From the NCBI GenBank assembly GCA_009731375.1, contig BJOX01000267.1, positions 90,826 through 117,638 of the forward strand: DNA of 26,813 bases, read 5' to 3'. A program made the translations under genes and the position numbers. Of the stretch, positions 6,373 to 14,130 are shown piece by piece (within the stretch, counting starts at the first letter, position 1; each line of letters opens with the position of its first letter). The notes below the pieces were generated by a model, which saw only the letters and a list, made by a program, of their open reading frames with translations, was not told the DNA's origin and searched no databases. Origin of the DNA: Paulinella micropora. Taxonomy: Eukaryota > Cercozoa > Imbricatea > Euglyphida.

Positions 6373-9300
6373 CTAGATTTTTTCAGCCTTGACGCGGTAC
6401 AAGAGCCCGGTAGCGTCGAGTGTTTGTATGGCCTTGAGAAAGACAAACGAGGTAGGACGAGCGGTTAAGCCTGTGTATTGGCCAGAGGCTTGCGCTTGTG
6501 CACAAGATCTAGTCAAACAGGTAGCTTGCCCAGTGGCTGGGTCGCCAAAGCCTATGCGCCCGCACGAGTTGCAGATAAAATCGCAGCGGGAGTCCGAGGT
6601 TTCGAGCACTTGTTTAAGAAGAGAAGTAGAGCCAGCCTGCACGCTGGAATTGAGAGTCATGGGATCGAACTTGCTAGCACCGTCGACTTTGCTGGACTTG
6701 GTGCCTTGGTGAGTCAGGGGGTCGATGCCCCCGCGGTGTCGTGCCTTGAATTGAATCTCGGAAGTCTTCTCTTCAGCCATGTAGTATTGAAAGCCAAAGA
6801 GAGACGCGTTTCCCGCCGGGTCCAGGTCCATGCTAGCAGGGCTGTACATGCGGCTGGCGGCGCGCAGGTGCAGGGCTTCCAGCTTTTCAGGGGGGCAAGC
6901 CCAGTCAGCCGAAGCGCGGGGGGCGGTGCCCGCGCCGCCAGCCTCGTCGTCCCGAGGGAAGAAGGTGGCCACGAGGCGTTCCCGATTTAGCTGGGCCTCC
7001 TGCTGAACTCCGCACAGCCAAGACTCGCACGGGAGCAAGACGTCGTACCAGCCTTTGCTGAGATCCCAGGTAGCAGGAGGCCGGCGTGCCAGGATCAAAC
7101 GTAGGGCCTCCACGGCCTGGCCGCCGCCGGTCTGCACCTGCTGCTGGCTCAGCAGCCCCGCACGCGCCAGGCGCTCCAGCAGCCACTTTTCCTCGCGCTC
7201 CACCCAAGCCACCAGCCCGCTAGCGCGGGCTGGAAGGGGGGCAGGGGGGTTTTGGGGGGCAGGCTGCCCCCCGGGCCCCCCAAGAGAGAGCCGCAGGACC
7301 TTGCTGAGGGCGGCGAGGGCGGCACCCCCGCCGACCCTGGCGGCGCCGGCGCGCCGCAACCAGTGCTGCAGGCAGCGCTTCCAGAGCTTGGCGGGCGTAG
7401 GCAGGCAGAGCGACTCCAGGACCCAGCGGAAGTCGGGACGCCACTCCCCGGGGTGCTCGGGGGGCATGCTGCTTCCCGAACCCCCCCTGCCTCCCTTCCA
7501 GCCCGCGCTAGCGGGCTGGGCGGTGTACATGAGTATTTCCTGGTTCCAGGGCCAGACGTGGGTGGCGGAGCCACCCGTGACTTGGTTAATGAGTTCCGGC
7601 CCCTGTTGTGCTACGAGCCGTGTCTGCAGGGTGGTGAGGCAGTCGTTGATAGTTTTGCGGAACATTTGCGAGGGCCCAAGCAGCACGGCGGGGCGTTCCC
7701 CCGTGGGCAGGTAGGGCAGGCAGCGGTCGGGGAGCATGACGCAGACGGTGCACTTCTGCCCCGACGTGTTGGTTATCTTGTCGCCGTGCTGGAAGGTAGC
7801 GAGGCGAACGGTGACGACTCGCGCGCTAGCCTGGTAGCGGCCGCCGGGGGAGAGCGGGCGCAGGAGCTCGGCGAGGGCCCCCGCGGAGGGGTCGGGGTCC
7901 GCCACGCACAGCACAGGGCTCCCTGCGAGCGCCCGGCCCGGAGTCGGGGCTCCATCGTCTGCGGCTGAGTGGATGGCAAGGTAGGTCTGAGCGACCACGC
8001 CGCGCACCGCCGCGCGCATCTCGCGGACCACGTTTTCCTGAGTCATGAGGCCGGCCGCCGTCGCCGCGGCCCCGCCTCTGAGCCGGACAGCAGCGTGCAC
8101 GGGCTCTCCGCCGAGCGCCCGCAGCAGCCTATCGCCCTGCAGAACCAGGCGGCCCACTGCGGGGAGCCCCAGCCCCGCGTAGGGGCTCTCCCCGTGCTGG
8201 GCCTGCGCCGACAACAGGTAACCCTCCGCCGCCCTGGCTGCGCCGCCCCCACCACCACCACCACCCCGCCAAACCTGCGACAGGCGCCCGGCCCTGCGCA
8301 GGGCCTGCTCGTGCAACAGCGCGCGGGCACTGCATTCGCGCAGCCTCTCCCAGCACAGCCCGCTGGCGCGGNNNNNNNNNNGGCCGGGAGGCCCCCTCCA
8401 GCCCGCGGTAGCGGGCTGGGCCGGAGTTGGAAGGTGTCGCGGTAGCTCTTGTGCTCGACCTGGGCAAAGACTCCGCGGTCGACGGCGCCCTGTGACCAGA
8501 CGGTTCCGTCGTCCTGGTTGTGGGACCAGGCGCGGTACGCTACTGGCACGTTGACGCACAGGGGCTGCAGTCCCACGGTGCAGGCCGTCAGGGGTGCCTC
8601 CAGCAAACTGCGCTCGCCGTGCAGGAGCTCTTTGGTGGAGTTGGCCAGGACGCGCCCGGGCCGATGCTGTGCAATCGCCTGGGTCTGCATCCCCGCCGCG
8701 TACACCAGGCGGGGCCCCGTCACGTGCTCGTGGAATAGAGTCAACGATGATGAGAAACCCAGATGCCGCGCCGGCGACACATCCACCCAGTCGGGGGGCA
8801 TGCTGCCCCCCGAACCCCCCCTGCCCTCCTTCCAGCCCGCGCCAGCGCGCTGGGCAGGCTGCCCCCCGCTGGCGAGCTTGGCTAGGCTCTCGCAGCCGAG
8901 CTGGCATGCGGCTTCTTGGACGGAGAGCCAGGCGAGCACCCCCGCCTCGCGCAGCGCCCGCCAGCAGGCGAGGTCCTCGGAGGTAGCGACGCGTGCGCAG
9001 TTGCTGATTTCGTAGGACAGACCGGGAGTGGGCGCGAGGGGGAGTCCGCAGAGGGCGCGCAGGCGCTTCAGCCCCCAGGCCCGCCGTACCTGAGTGGGCA
9101 ACGCTACACGTTCGTGGTCTACGTGCAGCACGGGGGCAGCCAAGCGTCCGGGGTGAACGTGGATGAGCAGGCGGCGTTCCGTATGGTCTAGCAGGACCCC
9201 CAGGTGTCGCAGCGCCAGGCCCCCCGCCTCCGCAACGTGCGTGCGCTGTGCGCCTCGCTTGAGAGTGCGCAGCTGACGTGCCAGCGCCTCCGCGGCCTCC

Positions 9301-12300
9301 GGACCCCCGGCCACAAACCCGACCAAGCGCCCAAAACACTCCACCGCATAATCCCCCGACCCAAGGGCCGCGGAGGCCCGGCGCGGCAGCGGCGCGCAGC
9401 GCAGCACGAGCCAGTCCTCCAGGGCACCCAACCACTCAGGCGGCAGCTCGGGCACGACAGTAGTGAAGAGCGCTAGGCGCTTGTCGTAGCCTGACTTGCT
9501 GGATTTGCTGGTTTCGCAGGGGTCCAGGAAGCCCATCTGTGATATATCAAAGCGCTGGTCCGAAGTCATTCCTTGGCCGTTAGGCACCATCTGGCATACG
9601 CGCCTGGCCAGCGAGTACTTCTTGGCCAGGTTCCCCCGGAATTGTTGCAGTACGCGCTGCAGCGGCTGCCAGTCCTCACGAGTGCCGCCCCCCGCCACGG
9701 GTCTGTCCCTGGGCGAGGTGAATTCTTGGAAACTTCGGCTAAGCTGGCGCGAGTCAAACAACTGTGCGGGGGGGACGCACACCGCCAGCCCCGCCCAGGA
9801 GGCCAGGCGGGATTGCAAGCAAACCCCTTCCTTGTTCACCGCGCGCTTTAGGTTGTGGGCGTAAAGCTGAGCTAGCGTCAGCACCGCTCTGTTCTGTAAG
9901 GCCAGCGGGTCCGACAAACCTGCCTGCCGGGGGACCCCGTGGCTGCCTAGCACACCCGGCAGCCCCGCCTCGGCCCGACAAAGCATACGGGCGCTGTCCG
10001 CCAGGTGCTCTGCCTTGCGCTCGTCGCCGTAGGCGGCGACCTCCTGCTCGCGCTCTCCGTCCAGAGAGTAGCTGGCAATTACCGTCCAAACCGCCGGGGG
10101 CAGCCCCCCAGCGAGCGTCGCCTGCACCTGCCGCCGCAAGTATTGCGCGAGCCACGGCCGTTCCCCTGGAAAGATGTGCAGAAGGTACCGCTGCCGCAGC
10201 CACCACAAGCCCTGACGTTCGATCTCTTCGACGCTGGCCTCCTTGCTGCGCAAAAGCCACAGCCGTCCCAAATGAAACAGTGCCTGGCGGCGCGTGCGCA
10301 CGCCCTCGTTCAGCTGCCAAGAACGCTCCAGCAGGTCGACGTACAGCGCCTCGACAGCTGGGTCGTCCCCGCGCACCACCAACTGCCGCAGCCTGGCCCA
10401 GGAGTCCACACCCAGCGCACGCCAGAGCAAGACCATAGGCAGATCGCAGGGTTGGCCGACAAAGATCCGCGCGCTTAGGACGGGCTGTGCCGAATCGTTC
10501 TTGACCTGCGCACGGACAAACTGAGCTACACACTCACGGGGGAGCGCCGCGAGGCTAGTACGCGCGCAGCGCCGCTCCAGTGTGTGCTTCGCCCAATCCA
10601 AAGCAAAATCGCGCGGCGGTTTGTTCTGCACGTTGCCGAACCCCAGCGCCAGCGTCGGATCGCCTCCGCCCGCGCTGTCCGTCGTCGGTGTTTCCTCGAC
10701 GCAGGGGTACAGCAACAGACGACGCTGTCGCTTAGTTCCGATCACGGCACCCTCTTGATTGCGCATGTTTTCGACATGGTACTCCGCCGTTGTCTGTTTG
10801 GCCGCCGCTCCCAGTACTAGCTCGTCCTCCCTCTCTACGCTCTCGTCTTCTGCCTCTTCCGCCTCTTCCTCCTCTTCTTTCTCGTACTCTCCTTCCTCTT
10901 CCTTTTCGCCCTCTTCCTGTTCCGGCAGAACCTCTGCTGCTGCTGCTTCTTCTTCCTCGTCTAGCTCGATCTCGTGGTCATTGTCCTCCTCCTGCTCCTC
11001 CTCCACTTCCTCCACTTCCCCTTCTTCTTCTTCTTCTTCTTCTTCTTCTTCTTCTTCTTCTTCTTCTTCTTCTTCTTCTTCTTCTTCTTCTTCCTGCGGA
11101 GCCTTCTCCTCCTCCTCCTCCTCTTCGTCCTCCTCCTCCTCTCCTTGTCTTTTTTTTTTTTTGCTTTTTTTGGCCACAATCGGCGCCCCCACACGAGGAG
11201 GCAGTGTCTGTCTCCTCGGGGGCTGCTGTCGTCGCCCTCTAAGATGCTCGGCCGGTGCCAACGGACAGTCGGCGCCCCCGGAGGCGCTGGCCTTGGTTCT
11301 TTCCGTCTTGTCGGCTTGCCCCGTACGCCACGCCACCGCTCGACGCCTGGTCCCGCCCGGAGTGCTGGCCCCCGCACAAATCTTGTAAACCTCTCGAACT
11401 ACCTGGCCTGGCTGCTGCCCCAGCTGGGAAGTACGACAGAGGGATGTGTCGGGTGCACGCCCGCTGATGGCGTTGTTTCGCTTGTCCCATTGACGGATTA
11501 ACGCATGGTCCAAGGGGGGGGTCTCGCGCCCCTCCAGCGCCCAGCACACGCCGTCCAGCAGAACGAACGGCACCCACGAACCTATCTCCATCCCCGCCAG
11601 CGTGCGCTGCAAGTGGTCGCCCGCGTGAAGACGCAGCCAGCGCTCGCTCTCGGCCCAGCTCCGCAGCGCGCTGGGGGGTGGCAAGTTCACTGGCCAAGGC
11701 AGCGACAACAGGCGAATTACTTCTGGGGGTGGAAACAACTCGCCTGGTTCAGCCGGCACCTCCGTCAGGGCGCGGCCGGGGCCCTGACACTCAAACAGAG
11801 ACCAGGTCACCCGCGCCAGCAGACCTGCCGACCACGTCCCGCCCATTTCGCACACCTGTTCAAAGCAACCGCTGGGGTCCTCGAAACCGGCGAATTCGAC
11901 GCCCAGCTTCAGTACGTAACGCTTCCCCGAGTCCGTCGTCGTCGTCATGCGCGGGGGTATCGTTACTAACCTAGGCACACACAGCCTCGCGCCGCCGCCC
12001 TCGGTCTGGGCCTGGACCTGGGCCTCTAGCCAGGGACCCAAAGCATTACGCAGCGCACTTCCTTGATTTCTCTTTTTGCGCAGACGCTCAAACTCCTTTT
12101 CATCAACCTGTCGCAACCGCAACTGCGCCGACAGCTTGGCCACCTGTTTGGGCGCCGCGTACAACACAAAATAGCGCAGGCTTTCTACCGCCCCGCGATT
12201 GAGCTTAAATTCTTCCTCCAGAAACGCTAGAGCCAAGGACCCTGATTCTTCCACGGTCGCAATAGCCCGGGGGGCTGGCAGCGCCGCCAGGTCTACATCT

Positions 12301-12440
12301 GTTTTTTCTTGTTCGCGTATGATCGCCGCTATCGTAGCTGCGTCCGCTTGCATCGTTACCGCAACCGCGTCCGCTCGCAACTCCCTCCACTCTCCTCCCC
12401 CGCGGGGGGACCTTGCGAATTTGTGTTTTTCCCTTCTCAT
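6373..12440 (-). CDS. DNA-directed RNA polymerase second-largest subunit (RPB2-like), oversized, with assembly gap
   Basis: This is the catalytic-partner subunit of a multisubunit RNA polymerase. RPB2 landmarks appear in order along about 2,020 residues. The N-terminal lobe has LNRGAVESLRYFV. A fork-like segment at about residue 955 reads MTSDQRFDISQMGFLDP. LLIHVHPGRLAAPVLHVD is near 1090-1108 and HLGFSSSLTLFHEHVTG to GMQTQAI at about 1221-1252. SHNQDDGTVW and DRGVF are at about 1304-1325, where cellular enzymes have NQED. After the gap come LGLPAVGRLVLQGD, then HGDK and GQK with the two lysines of the active-centre motif (7743-7793). A C-terminal zinc clamp follows (CNSC, then C-x4-C, 6490-6590). 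The gene is read in two frames joined at the 10-N gap (8372-8381), so the frame change is probably an artefact of unknown gap length. ATG 12438-12440 is the first start; 12351-12353 is an alternative. Typical RPB2 has about 1,150-1,250 residues. Extra length comes from a long N-terminal part, a roughly 110-residue acidic insert and repeat-derived insertions. A cellular copy is unlikely given the divergence and context. Confidence 0.9.
7212..7272 (-). repeat. 61-nt double-hairpin repeat, copy A, inside RPB2
   Basis: A near-palindrome at 7212-7233 has 9-bp arms (ccagcccgc and gcgggctgg) around tagc. A G-rich spacer follows, then a second perfect hairpin at 7254-7272 with arms ggggggcag and ctgcccccc around one base. 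Total span is 61 nt. It lies in inverted orientation relative to copies B and D, and is read through in the RPB2 frame as a Pro/Gly/Ala-rich stretch ending PARASGL. Confidence 0.85.
7459..7519 (+). repeat. 61-nt double-hairpin repeat, copy B, inside RPB2
   Basis: It has the same architecture and length as copy A but reversed. The G6 hairpin (7459-7477, one arm degraded) comes first, then a C-rich spacer, then the palindrome with ccagcccgc/gcgggctgg arms at 7498-7519. On the minus strand it reads as AQPASAGWKGGRGG, closely matching the peptide of copy D. Confidence 0.85.
8356..8419. repeat. Repeat-element copies flanking the N gap in RPB2 (copy C)
   Basis: The right side of the gap carries a full palindrome (8398-8419), differing from copy B by one base at its centre. 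The left side (8356-8371, cagcccgctggcgcgg) matches the start of copy A with one mismatch. The 10 Ns thus sit between two copies in opposite orientation, or inside one rearranged copy. Such a strong hairpin would explain why sequencing failed here. The minus-strand peptide on the right side, AQPATAGWRG, again matches copies B and D. Confidence 0.75.
8372..8381. other. 10-N assembly gap inside RPB2
   Basis: The run of ten Ns is probably a placeholder of unknown true length. RPB2 reads in one frame before it and another after it, and conserved motifs lie on both sides, so the real number of missing bases is expected to restore the frame. Confidence 0.95.
8793..8853 (+). repeat. 61-nt double-hairpin repeat, copy D, inside RPB2
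   Basis: The G6CA/TGCTGC6 hairpin is at 8793-8811 and the palindrome-derived half at 8832-8853, in the same orientation and with the same length as copy B. A further fragment resembling the G/C hairpin (gcaggctgcccccc) follows at 8854-8867. It is read on the minus strand as AQRAGAGWKEGRGGSGGSMP inside the RPB2 frame, between the conserved wall-like and NQDD-containing regions. Confidence 0.85.
11021..11093. repeat. (CTT/GAA)24 trinucleotide repeat encoding poly-Glu in RPB2
   Basis: About 24 uninterrupted ctt units on the + strand give a glutamate homopolymer in RPB2 at about residues 450-473. More Glu/Asp-rich codons flank it on both sides (about 10820-11150). GAA/TTC repeats of this length are prone to slippage and to triplex structures. 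Confidence 0.9.
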
Positions 12441-12507
12441 CAAGGGAGAGAGAAAAAGTAGATGAGGAGGGGGGTGAGAAGGGGTTCTCGTACGCTCTTC
12501 TCTCCCC

Positions 12508-12570
<63 letters not shown>

Positions 12571-12693
12571 TTCCCTCTTTATTTCTCCTGCGTCCCCCCC
12601 CCTGCCCTCCCCTCCCACCCCCATCTCCCTGTCCACCTCCCCCAGCCTGGTACTGTTCCTCAAAGGAAAAAGAAAGAGCCTCCTTGCTGTGCA
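12441..12693. promoter_or_regulatory. Bidirectional promoter spacer with C62 homopolymer
   Basis: This 253-bp spacer separates the divergently transcribed RPB2 (minus) and pseudokinase (plus) genes and must contain both promoters. It holds a purine patch next to RPB2 (12443-12482) and an uninterrupted run of 62 C (12509-12570), with further C/T-rich sequence to about 12650. On the minus strand the run is G62, a strong G-quadruplex candidate. No clear TATA box is seen apart from a TTTATTT at about 12578-12584. Confidence 0.6.
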
Positions 12694-14130
12694 ATGAGTT
12701 TTTGTCGACCCGTGCTGGCAGATAGATTAGTCGAGTTTTGGCAGCAGGCGGGGCTAGATAAGCTCTTGCATGAACTGTCCAAAGAAGAGGTTCTGCAGGG
12801 TCGTTTCTCTCTCCCCCGTGGACTGACGGCTCCAGCAAGAGTGGGCGACACCAATTCCCGCCCTCACATAACAAGGTCCCGCGAAGCTGCTGCCTACTTG
12901 GTTTCTAAGCTTCGTGGTTGCTGCAATTGGACTCATACCAGAGAACAGGCTGGCAATCTAAACTGCTGCACCAGCCAGCTGCCCCCCGACTGGCGCAGCC
13001 GGCGGGGGGCTGTGCAGCTGCAGCCTGCGGTGTACTGCAAACGTTGGCTGGTGGACCCATGGGAGTCGGCGTCCGGTGGAGCCCGGTTGGTGTACCGGGA
13101 AACCGAGGGGCTGTCCGAGGCTTTGGCGCAGGCTCTCTTGCTGTACAGAGAGTACCTCGAGCTAGGCACGCCCGCGCCCCTCGATCTACTCTGTGCCTTG
13201 CAGGACGCCGTCGGGGGTGGCATAAATTCGCCCTCACTCTTGGTTCAGCAGTACGTGGGCCCGACCCTGCCCTTAATGTTCCGGCCGGGGCTGGACGCGG
13301 ACCTCCCCTGGGTGCTCCGACAATACACACAGAGCTGCGACCGGGTGCTAGACTATCTCCAAAAGCACGTGTGTCTGTGCTTGGCGTTGGGGCCCGAAAG
13401 TTTTGTGCTTGACTACGACAAACAAACAGTCTTGTTTAATGGCTGCCTCTTAGATAGACTGGTGCAAGTGGACTTGGAGACCATGAGCCAGAGCAAGCAG
13501 ACCCCAAGCCGGAGCCCTAATGCCAGGCTGTTGGTCGCGTTTGCTAATGCCTGGGTGCTCTTTGTCACAGCTTGTGGACTACCCCCGCTGGACGCCCCGC
13601 TTGACGCCTTTCTTGTTCACAGCTTCGCTCGCTCCGCGCAACAGGTCGCGCAGCGGAGAATGGCGGATGTACTCTTGCAACTGCGACAGCTTACCTCCAG
13701 TCGCCTAGCCACGCCGTGTACTACTACTACTCCTACTACTGCTAGCGAGCTTCCCTCGCCAGAACAGGCCGAGATTCTACTGGGTGACCTGGTCCGCGCC
13801 TTGGCACGCTGGTATGACTCATTTTTTGCGCAGAGGTTGCACAAGGTTCACTGGCTGGAGACGCTAGCCCAAAGGCTGGAGGGGCTGGCCTACGTCTTAC
13901 CCGCGGGAATCACCCCGTCTCAAAAACTGCTGGATCGGGGTTGCTGCACCCTACTTTCCGAAAACAAAACCTGTGGCGCCGCCGGACAGCTAACCGTGCG
14001 GTTCTCAGAAAACGGGTGTGGCCTGAACACTGCAAGCTACGACTTTATCCTGTTTTGGCTACAAGTCCTACTCTGCCGAGAGCCCCTGCGAGGACTCTAC
14101 AGCCCTCCCCCCGCCCCCCCCCCCTTTTAA
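12694..14130 (+). CDS. Probable pseudokinase (protein-kinase fold lacking catalytic residues)
   Basis: A 478-residue protein with kinase-like segments in the right order. A helix-C-like stretch lies around E142 (LSEALAQALLLY). A hinge-like LLVQQYVGPTLPL is at about 182-194. A helix-E-like segment (DRVLDYLQKH, 216-225) leads into CLALGPESFVL (229-239). That last segment lines up without gaps with the HRDLKPEN catalytic loop but has Cys for His, Ala for the catalytic Asp, Gly for Lys and Ser for Asn. A VDLE at 259-262 occupies the DFG position. I see no convincing beta-3 lysine. If the alignment is right the protein cannot phosphorylate in the usual way and may act as a scaffold or regulator. 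The order and spacing of these segments resemble the active-looking kinase at 22030-23400. It has no signal peptide or membrane segment. Its last 63 bases overlap the 3' end of the gene on the other strand, inside a C-rich tract. An unrelated helical protein is the main alternative. Confidence 0.6.
   Translation: MSFCRPVLADRLVEFWQQAGLDKLLHELSKEEVLQGRFSLPRGLTAPARVGDTNSRPHITRSREAAAYLVSKLRGCCNWTHTREQAGNLNCCTSQLPPDWRSRRGAVQLQPAVYCKRWLVDPWESASGGARLVYRETEGLSEALAQALLLYREYLELGTPAPLDLLCALQDAVGGGINSPSLLVQQYVGPTLPLMFRPGLDADLPWVLRQYTQSCDRVLDYLQKHVCLCLALGPESFVLDYDKQTVLFNGCLLDRLVQVDLETMSQSKQTPSRSPNARLLVAFANAWVLFVTACGLPPLDAPLDAFLVHSFARSAQQVAQRRMADVLLQLRQLTSSRLATPCTTTTPTTASELPSPEQAEILLGDLVRALARWYDSFFAQRLHKVHWLETLAQRLEGLAYVLPAGITPSQKLLDRGCCTLLSENKTCGAAGQLTVRFSENGCGLNTASYDFILFWLQVLLCREPLRGLYSPPPAPPPF

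Noticed and set aside
7055-7968. Overlapping + strand ORFs of about 220-240 residues inside RPB2
   Set aside because: They are Pro/Arg/Gly-rich antisense frames opposite conserved RPB2 sequence.
10759-11388. Poly-Ser and poly-Leu ORFs on the + strand
   Set aside because: They are antisense shadows of the Glu/Asp-rich insert of RPB2, which is supported by conserved polymerase motifs on both sides.
12959-13006. Inverted repeat gccccccg...cggggggc in the pseudokinase gene as another copy of the 61-nt element
   Set aside because: It shares only a C6/G6 stem, lacks the ccagcccgc palindrome, and its length and order do not match the element.
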